From Knufia peltigerae (lineage: Eukaryota; Ascomycota; Eurotiomycetes; Chaetothyriales; Trichomeriaceae), in contig JAPDRN010000055.1 of NCBI GenBank assembly GCA_030247855.1, forward strand, positions 148,412 through 212,411: a stretch of DNA of 64,000 bases, in the 5' to 3' direction. The position numbers and the translations under genes are program-made. This document shows, piece after piece, positions 54,652 to 64,000 of the stretch. A model generated the notes under the pieces. It did no database searches. It was not told where the DNA came from and saw only the letters and a list, made by a program, of their open reading frames with translations. The stretch's first letter is position 1. Every line of letters starts with the position of its first letter.

Positions 54652-55277
54652 GAGTTGGGTGAAGATAGTAGGTGTGATGGCTATATCTTAGGGTTGCTAA
54701 CCCTGAAGATGATGTAAGAAGGTCCAGAATCGATGTCGCTGGCCATTTGCTGTCACTCTCTCGTTGTCCTTTCTATTGTTGTGAGTCGTCGAGAACACGT
54801 GAAACAGGCGCCAATCTCGAAATGGTCTTGGCATTTCAACGCGTCGTCGCGTCGCGTCAAATCACTATGTCAGAATATGAGGGCGCCCAAAACCTGACTA
54901 CTCACACCCCTTACCGAAATATTTACGCCCTTGACGACCAAGGAATAAGTTCATAGTCTGCGCTATCCCTTATTGAATCTGGCAAATGGTTGGTCAATAT
55001 CTGCATAAGTCTAGTCAGGCGGATCTCATGAAACTGAGAGGCCAGAGTAACGGATAGGATGACTGGTCGTAATGATGAAGAGGTCGAATGTGGCCAGTGT
55101 ATCCTGTACAACCTGTCATTAGGATTCAATGTACTACCTGCAGTGTTGTGCTAAATGACCAAGAAAGGCGAATCCTCCATGGTTCCCTTCTTTGGGATGG
55201 GACTTTCGCTGACCATCAGCTCGACTCTTCGTAACCATAATTCTACAACGAGCTTGAGCCGCGACAGCCTCCAAGGA
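54652..55277. other. Intergenic, upstream of the Myb gene
   Basis: Spacer between two minus-strand genes. No coding signal or repeat seen. Confidence 0.55.
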
Positions 55278-56003
55278 CTATTTCTTCTTGGCCATGGTTG
55301 CCATTCTAGCTGCCATTTTCAATATTGTAGTCGTTCCCTCCCGTTCCTTGTCCATAGCTTTCAGCCTCATCGTTTCGACTGCTTCGGCATGCCCTGCCGC
55401 ATCATCATCCGCCGCATTCGACCCTGTCTGTTTCCTCCGTCGTTTGATGTTGCCCTTGCCATATATGACACACCATTCGTCCACATCGTGATCTACTGTG
55501 ACGCCGGCACAGACTTTGGCGTGTGATCCCACCGTCACGCCGGCGAGTACGGTGACGTGAGGCTCGATCAAGACACCATCTTTGATAGTTGCTCCAGCAT
55601 GAATCTGTGAGCTGGCATGTATGAAGACATTCGATCCTATTGTCGTCTTGACCGGATCTATGTCGGAATTGTCGTCGTCTACCTCCTGACCTATCAGGGG
55701 GCTCGGTTGGGCACTTCCTCCCGGTGGCCTCCCAGATGAATCAGTAGTACTGGATGATGTCTGCACAGGACCTCCGATGATGGCTTTCTCTGAGATGATG
55801 CATTTGTCGCCGATTGAAAGCGGGCCGTGGACGCCTATGAGTTGAGAGCGTGGGTGGATGAGAATATGTTCACCTAGTGTGATGGCATGTGTGCCACGGA
55901 CGTATGCACCCGGGTCGAGGTGTGTGGTTTGTCCTACAGTCACTGGCGGTCGCGTGACGGATGTCGTCGATTGAGATGGTTGATGAGCATGTTGAGTGCT
56001 CAT
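55278..56003 (-). CDS. Dynactin subunit 6 (p27)-like beta-helix protein
   Basis: Single exon, 241 aa. Hexapeptide repeats of a left-handed beta-helix run through about residues 20-190 (VTVGQTTHLDPGAYVRGTHAITLGEHILIHPRSQLIGVHGPLSIGDKCIISEKAIIGG, then TTIGSNVFIHASSQIHAGATIKDGVLIEPHVTVLAGVTVGSHAKVCAGVTV). A polar insertion (about 82-115) interrupts the helix. The PLSIGDKCIISEKAIIGG block and the C-terminal helix with KKK tail fit p27, a pointed-end subunit of the dynactin dynein activator. Acetyltransferase histidines typical of enzymes with this fold are not obvious. Other beta-helix proteins (p25, gamma carbonic anhydrase) fit less well. Confidence 0.82.
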   Translation of the reverse strand: MSTQHAHQPSQSTTSVTRPPVTVGQTTHLDPGAYVRGTHAITLGEHILIHPRSQLIGVHGPLSIGDKCIISEKAIIGGPVQTSSSTTDSSGRPPGGSAQPSPLIGQEVDDDNSDIDPVKTTIGSNVFIHASSQIHAGATIKDGVLIEPHVTVLAGVTVGSHAKVCAGVTVDHDVDEWCVIYGKGNIKRRRKQTGSNAADDDAAGHAEAVETMRLKAMDKEREGTTTILKMAARMATMAKKK

Positions 56004-56312
56004 TGTACTGAATGAATGAAGGATAACGAGGTGCCTTGGTGGGTGGAAGCGATGACAAGATGGGGGGATTGATTGAATTTCAGCCTTGTCGGGGAATCAA
56101 GGTAGAAGCGCGTGAACGAGGCTGAGGATCTGGACGCGTATTATTGGCCAAAACACGCCGACCAAGGGCCTGCATGGCATCCAATATCACAATATTCCCT
56201 TCCTCCGTCACACATATAGTCACTGATTCTGGTCTGATACAATTGAGCCCATACAGAAAACATTATTGACGTTCTGCGAGATGATCTTACGGTCATATAG
56301 AGCACCAGAAAA
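56004..56312. promoter_or_regulatory. Divergent promoter region, dynactin p27/PSF3
   Basis: 309 bp between outward-facing start codons; compact housekeeping spacer with no visible TATA box. Confidence 0.5.
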
Positions 56313-57021
56313 ATGTCCTATTACAACGTTGATGCAATCTTGACAGAGACCCAGAAAATCCCTTGTACGTTTCAACTCGATGTGCCGGGACTTGGATATC
56401 TTGATGGCAATGCCGGAGGAATGGTAAGAAGAAACACGTCTTGAAGTTCTCGAGACAGGGGCTGAGATATCAAAAGATAAAAGCTGGCACGACCATCGAA
56501 CTACCCATGTGGTTGGGTGTGATGCTTGCTGTGTCAACAGGGTATTTTTCTTGCCGTCTCTTAGGAGGTACGATACTGACGAATCTGAAGGAATACGCCT
56601 GGTTCTTCTCAGCTAGTCACGCTGAATTTCCCCGCGCCTCTTCAGCAACGAGTGATCAATGCATTGAAAGCGGACCCGAGGACGGTTGACTTGAGGGCTC
56701 AAGCACCACACTTTTATGCATTATCTGCACGTGTAATGGAACTTTTTGATGACCAGGCTGTACTGGACACGCTCATCGATGTAAGTAATTTTATTACGAT
56801 AACCACGAGCGAAGTTGACGGCTTATTAACACCGGCACTAGACATTCAAAGCACGAGCGCTGGAGGTTGCCGATCAAGCACATAACCCTCGAGGAGCCCT
56901 CGGTGATGGTGCAGATTTCCTGCGTGGACTAGAGGAGACCGAGAGGCAGCTTTTCAAGGCTGCACATGAAGGGCCGAAAGCAGTGAAGGCATGGACGCAA
57001 GACCTGAAGAAGAACACTTAA
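56313..57021 (+). CDS. PSF3: GINS complex subunit Psf3
   Basis: Model: join(56313..56423, 56477..56567, 56617..56780, 56842..57021), 181 aa, the usual Psf3 length. Spliced landmarks: MSYYNVDAILTETQKIPCTF, DVPGLGYLDGNAGG, then IKAGTTIELPMWLGVMLAV, RVINALKADPRTVDLRAQ and the C-terminal NPRGALGDGADFLRGLEETERQLF. These match Psf3 of filamentous fungi. GINS (Sld5-Psf1-Psf2-Psf3) is part of the CMG replicative helicase and is needed for initiation and elongation of DNA replication. Exon 2 is 91 nt, and intron 1 was extended past a nearer AG because only the later acceptor restores the conserved Ile-Lys-x-Gly stretch. It converges with VPS60. Confidence 0.93.
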
Positions 57022-57191
57022 AGTACTCAGGAGATGTAGTCAAGGATGCTTTGTATGGATCATGAATTGACGAACACTCAAGAAGCTTCTTTCTGCAATT
57101 CACAACCGGTGCTCGCCGTGACTCCCAGCTCGAATTCCACCCACAACCAATGATCAAATAAGAAAACAAGATATGGAGGTACCCTGGAATA

Positions 57192-57898
57192 TTAACCAAT
57201 ACCGCCAGCAGCCTCCTTGACCTTCGCCTGCTCCGGCGCCTCGTCAACGAACGTCGGCGGCGCCACTTCATCCTGTAGGAAGCCCGGTGTGCTTTGGCCA
57301 ATACCCATCTCCTGCTCAAACATCATGTCTTCTCCCAGTGCTTCGAGCTCGGCATCCAACTCGGCCTCATCCACGTCTTCAGGAACGTCATATGCTCGAC
57401 TTATGCTCTCGTTGATTTCGTTGCCGATTTCCATCAGATCGGCCATCTCATCCTGCATTTGCTCGATCTTGTCGATGTTGATCTTGCCATACTGCTGTTT
57501 GAGCGCCTTGTTGGTGGTCTTCATCGCGTCCACCGTGGTCATGACATTTTTTAGGTTATCTTGCATCATTCCTGCTTGTTCCATATTCCATGACTGCTGC
57601 TGTAATTGGTCTCGTTGTGATTCGTACATCTTGCGCCGCTGAAGGACTTTGAGGGCTTTCTGTTTGATTGCCTGCTTGCCTGGGCCATCGCGCATCTTGC
57701 TCAGCTTTTGCTGGTACGTGGAGAGCTCGGCATTGATCTTGGCCAACTTGACATCGATCGAGTCTACCCTTGTATCTACCTGTCCCGGTGTTAGAAGGCA
57801 CAAAGTCAAGAATGAGGGGAAAGGCGACGTGCATTTGAAATGGCACTATTGAGGGTGGGTTTTGGGGCAGTATTCTTAGATCCGAATAGACGATTCAT
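57192..57898 (-). CDS. VPS60: ESCRT-III-associated protein Vps60 (CHMP5), with a probable GC-AG intron
   Basis: Model: complement(join(57192..57779, 57833..57898)), 217 aa. Exon 1 codes for MNRLFGSKNTAPKPTLNSAISN; exon 2 starts VDTRVDSIDVKLAKINAELSTYQQKLSKMRDGPGKQAIKQKALKVLQRRKMYESQRDQL, the Snf7-family helical core, and continues through the strongly conserved SWNMEQAGMMQDNLKNVMTTVDAMKTTNKALKQQYGKI and YDVPEDVDEAELDAELEALG. The acidic C-terminus would bind Vta1. The donor dinucleotide at 57832-57831 is GC (AAT/GCACGT), with an AG acceptor and a CTAAC branch site; a GT donor one base later would need another acceptor and gives a poorer junction. It acts in multivesicular-body sorting at endosomes. 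Confidence 0.93.
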
Positions 57899-58942
57899 CT
57901 CGATCGAACCATGTGCGAAGAGGTCTTTGTCATTGATCGCAGGAGCGGGATTTCTGGCAGAGTGGAATGTTTGGTGAGCAGAACATGAAGGCAGCCTGCG
58001 TCATTCCGAGTACACACCAGGCAGATTACCCAAGGTGTTTTTCCGATAATCAGCCGACACGAGTAGATCCAGTATCGAGCGTATGTTCTCAATGTACTTT
58101 TGTAGGTCCTCCGTCGTCGCAGATTTCGCCTGTCTTCAAGGTCTTGAAGACAGAATTAAACAAGCTTCTCGGCAATCCATACAACGTTCTACATGTAGTT
58201 GCAGTGAGAGCTCCGCCCGAGACTAAGATTCAATGAGGAGTGAGCATTTTCCTCCTTCAATCTCGTTCTCTGGACCACTGTGTATTCTGATGCATGGTCC
58301 TGGCCCGTTCTCTTACTTCTCAAAGACCAGAAGGCTCGGACATCTATATGCTATGTACATATACTCAGCATAGCACAGAAAGCATTCATGATAACGAGAG
58401 TTAGAAATAGAAGGTTCCCCGAATGCAATCCGTACTCGTACTAGCTTCGTCTATGCATTATGTAACCAATCTGCTCCGCCGTACTCACTCGTACTTAGGA
58501 CGCTTGCTCGGACTACATGGGTCCTCTACACCCTTTATCATAATCCTGTTCACAACTCCCACGCTCTGTTAGACATTTTGTTGTCTTCGGCTTGCGATAC
58601 GAAAGTGACACTCTTATCAAAGCTCGTCTGTCACAAACAGCCACCTGATAGTGGCGTCGCTAAGAGCATGGCTGTCAACAACCTAAGTAGATACGGCGAT
58701 GGCTACCGGAATCCCGCGGGCCCCGAGCCAGCCCAGCAAGCGATATCGTCCTTGCCATCTCCACGAATCTTACACGTCGGCAATATCCATAACGTGACAT
58801 TACCATTCATCTTACCGGATCGTTTTACAAGGTTACGAAAGCCCACCTACAAAGATAAAATGCTGCCATGAGACGACAACTTCGAGACAGATAGACAAGC
58901 GTTGAACGTCATCATCATCGCTACTCAATTGTCACCACAATA
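57899..58942. promoter_or_regulatory. Divergent intergenic region, VPS60/2OG oxygenase
   Basis: About 1 kb. A plus-strand 89-codon ORF at 57967-58236 ends in SPVFKVLKTELNKLLGNPYNVLHVVAVRAPPETKIQ and is discussed as a doubtful small gene. Otherwise no feature. Confidence 0.45.
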
Positions 58943-60156
58943 ATGGCTGCTTCTCTGCCCGTTATAGATTTTGCCGCTTTCATTGACCATGCTTCTTCGC
59001 CTGAAGAGAAAAAGGCCGTCGCTTTACAGATCGACAATGCTTGTCGAGAAGTTGGCTTCTTCTACCTCAAGAACCATGGCGTACCTATGAACCTAATTGG
59101 AGATATGTTGACCAAGTCACGGAACTTTTTCGAAACTGCAACGCCAGAAGAAAAGAAACGACTGGCCTTACGAAAGATTGCCGAAGGGGGAGACAATGCA
59201 CGTGGGTTTTTGAAGATCAACAATCCCGAAAAGGGCTCGCACGAGGTATGATCGATTTTCCACATCCCCGACTGTCCCAACCATGTTTTCCTAAGGGCAT
59301 TCTCCTTCCCACAAACAGGCATTAGATGTTTATCGCCCTGTCGAGACACGAGATCCACCATATACAACGGGCATGGGTCCCAACCAATGGCCTTCAACCC
59401 CGTCTGACTTCCGAGAGACCGCGGAAGAATATATTGAACGCTTGGAGACTTTGGGAATTCAAGTCATGAAGGCTATAGCGATTGGACTCAAGGTGGACGA
59501 GAGCATTTTCCTCAACCGGATCAACAAAGCATTCTGGAACCTTCGTATCCTGGGTTATGAGGGACGGAAGGAAAAGTCCAAGGAACAAGCAGGTATTGGA
59601 GAACATACAGGTATGAACGAGAGCTCTAGCAACGACGTCTAGAAAACCCTGCTAACCAGAAATTTTGTAACCGGCAGACTTTGGTATTCTGACATTTCTC
59701 TTGACCGACTCGAACCCCAAGTCTCTGCAAGTACTCAGCAAATCTGGAGAATGGATCTGGGCTGACCCAATCGAGGTAAGAGACCTTTTGCCTTCGTGTC
59801 ATATCAGCCAAACTGCATCATCATTGGGCCCGGAAACTGACCTTCCTACTTTGGGTGTGTAGGGCTGCTATGTCTGCAACATCGGCGACATGCTGCACGA
59901 ATGGACCCGTGGGGCATACAAGTCAACCCTGCACCGCGTCTGCCACAATGCCGAATCATTACGAATCTCGATACCGTTCTTCTTCGACCCTAACTGGGAC
60001 GCATTCATTTCTCCCGTGCTCCCTGCTGCAGAGGGCGTCGTTGACAGGGACGAGGGGATTCGGTACGAGGAGAAGTTTGTCAGGTCGGTCGAGTATCCCC
60101 TATGGAGGGATTCACTGGTCCAAGCCAATCCGACCGTCGCGTCACAGGTGGCATAA
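58943..60156 (+). CDS. 2-oxoglutarate/Fe(II)-dependent dioxygenase (IPNS-like)
   Basis: Model: join(58943..59245, 59319..59610, 59678..59775, 59863..60156), 328 aa; phases close. The DIOX_N region is LPVIDFAAFIDHA...REVGFFYLKNHGVP. The iron triad is His197-Thr-Asp199 (split by intron 2) and His255 in STLHRV. The 2-oxoglutarate anchor is Arg265-x-Ser267 in ESLRISIPFFF. Family members include isopenicillin N synthase-like and HxnY-type enzymes, acting on diverse small molecules in cytosol. The substrate cannot be read from the sequence. Its tail faces the APC permease gene, which might supply a nitrogenous substrate, but that link is speculation. Confidence 0.9.
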
Positions 60157-60830
60157 ACCCTGATAAAAGGGGCGGGGTCTATGAAGATTCTCTTTCACCA
60201 TCTAGGATCTTGTATCTAGTGTCAATGCATCCAAGGAGAGAAGGGCGTTCTTGTGAAATAAGAACAGTGATCAACAAAAATCAATTGAGAGGTGATGTTC
60301 GTGGGATGGTTTGTGTAGCGTGTGTGTTACGTGTGGAAACAGTAGATCTTGTCGATGCTCCCGTTTAGTGAGAAAAGTGTCGAGCATGGTTATGTATATG
60401 TTCATCGTCATTATTCTTCAAACGCAACTTCTCGTGTATGTGCCTGTGAACAGCCCTGCTTGAGGTGTATATCTAACAGTACTCATAACATCAGGTGTTT
60501 ACTATACGTCCACAAGAAACAAACAGACTCCGAATCCTTGTTTTCTTGATGACTTGACCTTAATGGTTAGATGTTCATATCGTACGTGTACGTCGCTATA
60601 CATCGTCAACCAACAGTGCAGTATTGATATAATCTCCACTTCATCGGCACCCACAAAAAACTGCCATTCTATCCACGGTATAAATATTTCAAGACTGAGA
60701 GAACATCCACTGACATGGACGGTTGACCTGCATGACAACCATCCTTGCATTACCGTTTCATGACTGGTCAATTCAACAGTTGCTGCTGTCTTTGCTTGAT
60801 CGTGGTATAGCAACTTCTCTCTTTCTGTAT
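60157..60830. other. Convergent intergenic spacer
   Basis: Spacer between the oxygenase and permease 3' ends. No coding signal. Confidence 0.6.
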
Positions 60831-63127
60831 TCAGTGGAAACCAACATGAGACTCTTCTGCTCCCTTTGGGATCGGACCCGTGAACCACTTGCGAGCACGC
60901 AAAAAGTACCACGGCACGACGAGGGCCAAGAGACCACAGTAGAAGACGGGACTCCAGTTGAAGGTGTGAATGTTTGGTTTGGGGATTTTCGGGAATGCGA
61001 GGATTGGAAGAGTGAAGACTGTAATAGTGACATGTCAGTACTTTTTTTTTTCAAAAAAAAGGAGCACGCATCGCGCGAGTGGGTTTCGACATACCGGTCC
61101 ACACTAAAGCTATCCATCTTACAGGTCTCGACCATCTTCCCAACGAGAATGGACCGGGTTTGTAATCTGGATTCTCTTCGTATATGCATCTGTACGACAG
61201 TGATTGTTAGAAACCAAAATTTTGGGAGGTGAAAGGTCAAGGACTCGAATGTTTTCGAGTTTACTCACCTCATCAACACAGGCATCAGATATGCCGTTGC
61301 TCCAGCAAGCGAAGAGCCCGAGAAGAAGGCATGGAGAGCCTCGGAAGAACCCAACGAGATGAGACCCAAAAGAGCAAACACGGTCGACAGAGCGATGGTG
61401 GCGTTGATGGGTGTCTTGGTGACGGTGTTGACGTGACTCAACCAGTTGGCAAACGGCAAAGCCCCGTCACGGGCGTAGGCAAAGTAGACTCGAGTCCCGG
61501 CAGTGTTGTTGACAAAGACGACACCGAAATTGGACACGACTGTACAGATCCAAAGTAGTTTCGTGAAGCCTCCGTTACCTATGGAGAGTTGCAAGATGGC
61601 ACCCAAGGGTTGACCCAAGGGAGATGCGAAGATGGCGTCAATGTCGGTCGAGGCATAAGCCAGGACGACGTTGAAGATGTATCCCAACACCGCCACGCTG
61701 AGACAAGACACCCACATGGCTCGAGGTACCACGCGAGCGGCGTCTTCGGTCTCTTCGGCGAGATGGGCTGTGTGAGATTAGAAAAAGTGTCAGTTTGGTG
61801 TGTGTGTGTGTGTGTGTGTGTGAAAGACCAAAATTAAACAGCGCGAAGAAAAGCAAACGTACCAGTTGAGTCATAACCACTAATGCACCAACAAGGGACG
61901 AGGAACGACAAGAGAAAAACGAGTCCGCTGTTCGACCATCCGGTCTGGTTGTAGGAAGAGGTGAAGATTTCTTTTGCCGAATTTGTACGGTGATTCTTCT
62001 TCGCGTAGATTGGCAAGGCGATGATCAAGACGAAGAATGTCAATGTTCCTAACCAGACGAAGACGTTGCTGATACGACCCAAAACCTTACTAGGAAGGAC
62101 CATGACCAGTGCACACCTAGCGTTTCAATCAGTAAAGGATGTCCATCGCGCCGTGGTCTGAGTGGGATCCGAAAAAACTAACCCGATCACGGTGGCCAGG
62201 TAGATCTGTGTAGAGGTACATTTGTCAGCCAGTGGTTCACCAAACAGTTCCTGCACTGAGAACATGGACGTTGACTTACCAAGTACGTCTGCCAGTCTGT
62301 AGGAGAGAAATCCGGATGAAACATGACCACCAAAGCCTGAATCATATCCGCTTGGGTCATGAAAAAGGACGCTCCACCAAGAGAGCATGACAAAACCATG
62401 CACCATGCCTGTCAATTTCTTGTCAGCGTTTTGCTGATGCCCCCTTTCTACATGAAGCGAGGATGTCTGACGTACAGTGACCCAACAAGCAATCTTTTTC
62501 AGCTTTGGAGGTGCACAACGATAAGTCCTGTTTTGAGACATATTATTAGACTCCACACTCGCTCCCCTTTGACGGTGATGGTGGTGATGGCTTGCTAGCA
62601 ATAACATACCAATAATACCTATCATAGAAAAGCAAACGTGTCAGTCAGCGGTTGACATCTTGAAACAGATGGTTGAAAACTAGGTAGGAGGTAAGTACTT
62701 ACAATCCTCCAGCAGTTGGCATTGAAGAACTCATCTCGGCCAGAGCTAGGACCTCCATCATGATGAAGACCACGGCAGTCAACCAACCCCATGTCATGGA
62801 TACCAAGCCTAGGTAGCCCAAGCTGTACCATATGGTTCCTTTTTTTTTACCATGATGAGCCTCTGGATTTGCTTTGCGTAACAGACAGAGGGCAAGAAGA
62901 AGGGGGGAAGAAGGGAACACACCTCCGAGACTAGGCAAAAGACCTAGACCAGTGAGACAAAAGGCAGTCATGGACCAAATGTTGAAACCTCTCTTCATGT
63001 GTTGTTCATAACCCAAGTCCTGTAGACGTTCATCTTCAATGTCGATCGCCCTCACACGTCCATCGCTGATGGATCCAGCCGGGGATGCTGCGAGCGTACT
63101 CTTGGTCTCTGGTTCTTTGGACGACAT
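60831..63127 (-). CDS. APC-superfamily amino acid permease (GABA/choline permease-like), 10 exons
   Basis: Model: complement(join(60831..61018, 61095..61189, 61269..61767, 61863..62116, 62183..62205, 62280..62408, 62476..62527, 62610..62618, 62703..62838, 62923..63127)), 1590 nt, 529 aa; all phases close. Landmarks: EDERLQDLGYEQHMKRGFNIWSMTAFCLTGLGLLPSLG (TM1), EMSSSMPTAGGLYYWTYRCAPPKLKK, GYDSTAHLAEETEDAARVVPRAM and the C-terminal FNWSPVFYCGLLALVVPWYF. The SSMPTAGGLYYW and STAHLAEE motifs are characteristic of the fungal GABA/amino-acid permease family (UGA4/HNM1-like). About 12 TMs, plasma membrane or vacuole. Exon 3 is a 9-nt microexon and exon 6 is 23 nt. Confidence 0.88.
61799..61822 (+). 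repeat. (TG)12 dinucleotide microsatellite
   Basis: Twelve TG units inside an intron of the APC permease gene; read as CA on the coding strand, near the donor-distal half of the intron. Confidence 0.9.
62610..62618 (-). other. 9-nt microexon of the APC permease
   Basis: Flanked by a TAG acceptor and a GTATGT donor. With its neighbours it encodes Leu-Tyr-Tyr-Trp, completing the conserved PTAGGLYYW motif of the permease family. Without it the Tyr-Tyr-Trp is lost, although the frame is kept. Confidence 0.8.
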
Positions 63128-64000
63128 TGTGAACAGTCAACGGCCAGTCTCGCGGGAGAGAGCGTGTGTATCAGGTCTGGTCAGAGAAAGAAAAAGAAAG
63201 AGACCAGCAGGGAAGCAGGAAGGGAAAACAGGGTTAACTGCTGTGGAATGAAATCAGACACAAAGTTCCAAATATCCTCAAGACGGTGATGGTCGGAGTT
63301 CCATTGCTCGAGAAAGAGACTGTCCTCCTGCTGCATTCTCTCAAGTATATAACTTATTTTAACGATGAGAATGCATATCGTTCCAGATGCCCAAGCCATG
63401 CAAAACGATACCCCCCGTATCGAATACTGCGTACAGCTACTCCTACCTCACAAGACAGAAATCCCTTATCTAGAGCTAAATTGTTGTCGCCGTGGAAAAA
63501 GTGGGGACCGGGCGACTTGATATTCTGATAAGCAACAAAACTCTCCACCAACAAGATGTCCCGACATACACACAGTACTGTAAGTGTCCTTGGCTTCGGT
63601 GCCCGCGGGTTTGCGGGAATGCGAGGCTGGCGAGGCGCGTTCGAACCGTCCTTTCGCCTCTTCGCAACGACATTCCTGCCACCAGCATTAACCGGAGGAC
63701 GGGAACACACATGCTCACTTATCGTGCTTCCTGCTAGTTCCGATTGATTGAACGACAATCAACCCCTCAAAAGCTTTTGCAAATCACGTACAGTCATCGA
63801 TTCGAGGTATCAAAAAATACCCAGAACCAACCTTTTTCATGGTCCCGACGAGGCTTCCTCCGACTCCGTACATTATATAATAGCCGCCCCCATGTGTGGG
63901 TCGCGGCAAGTCAAAGGAGACTCAACAGGACTTGTGAACAATGTCTCAAAATTTCATAAGATCACGACCTTGATATCCACGATATCATCAATCAACAACA
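63128..64000. other. Intergenic right edge, no complete gene
   Basis: Upstream region of the permease and probably the promoter of a gene beyond the window. It holds GACTCCGTA at 63861-63869 (one base off the recurrent motif) and a TATA-like TATATAA near 63875. A 63-codon plus ORF at 63556 is unsupported. Confidence 0.5.

Noticed and set aside
56424..56458. 35-nt first intron in PSF3
   Set aside because: The nearer AG breaks the conserved junction; the AG at 56476 restores GGM/IKAG and gives a normal 53-nt intron.
1..64000. tRNA, rRNA or CRISPR elements
   Set aside because: No T-loop GGTTCRA-type signatures with matching arms, rRNA stretches or spaced direct repeats were noticed; a covariance-model scan would be needed to exclude tRNAs fully.

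Overview
This window is nuclear DNA from a filamentous ascomycete (Pezizomycotina). It shows many short GT-AG introns with CTRAC/CTAAY branch sites, single-gene transcription units on both strands, and fungal-specific families: a C2H2 plus fungal-trans regulator, PalI, a TOK-type K+ channel, and anion:cation-symporter MFS carriers. Protein style is reminiscent of Eurotiomycetes, perhaps black yeasts (Chaetothyriales), but the order is an inference. I place 28 protein-coding genes, one cut by the left edge. I saw no rRNA, tRNA, CRISPR array or intact transposon. Splice models were made by hand; most were checked because exon lengths and phases close into full-length family members.

Left housekeeping block (1-9321): a RING-H2 E3 ligase (partial), FIS1 (mitochondrial/peroxisomal fission), SPC24 (kinetochore), mitochondrial ribosomal protein uS4m, thioredoxin reductase, and a HAD-like hydrolase with an altered motif I.

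Accessory block (9424-30820): eleven consecutive metabolic, transport or regulatory genes. They are an MmgE/PrpD-family enzyme, a C2H2/fungal-trans transcription factor, an MFS carrier with 17 exons, a Ldh2-fold oxidoreductase lacking the family histidines, an MDR oxidoreductase, a beta-hydroxyacid dehydrogenase, a metallo-beta-lactamase-fold lactonase-type hydrolase, a TcuA/fumarate-reductase-type flavoprotein, a class A flavin monooxygenase, a dimeric alpha/beta-barrel protein and a second MFS carrier. There is no PKS, NRPS, terpene or DMAT core enzyme. The block reads as a self-contained uptake and catabolism cluster with its own regulator, and it is the best candidate here for an undescribed system. 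A 2.4-kb gene-poor stretch closes it on the right.

Right housekeeping block (33187-64000): an RBR E3 ligase, TOK1 K+ channel, PalI/Rim9 pH sensor, LMBR1-family membrane protein, Mediator subunit 15, a Myb/telobox protein, a dynactin p27-like beta-helix protein, GINS subunit PSF3, ESCRT-III VPS60, a 2-oxoglutarate/Fe(II) oxygenase and a 10-exon APC amino-acid permease.

Structural points: two 9-nt microexons (MFS carrier, APC permease), a probable GC-AG intron in VPS60, and a dispersed non-coding motif, TACTCCGTA/TACGGAGTA, seen at least 11 times, far above chance.
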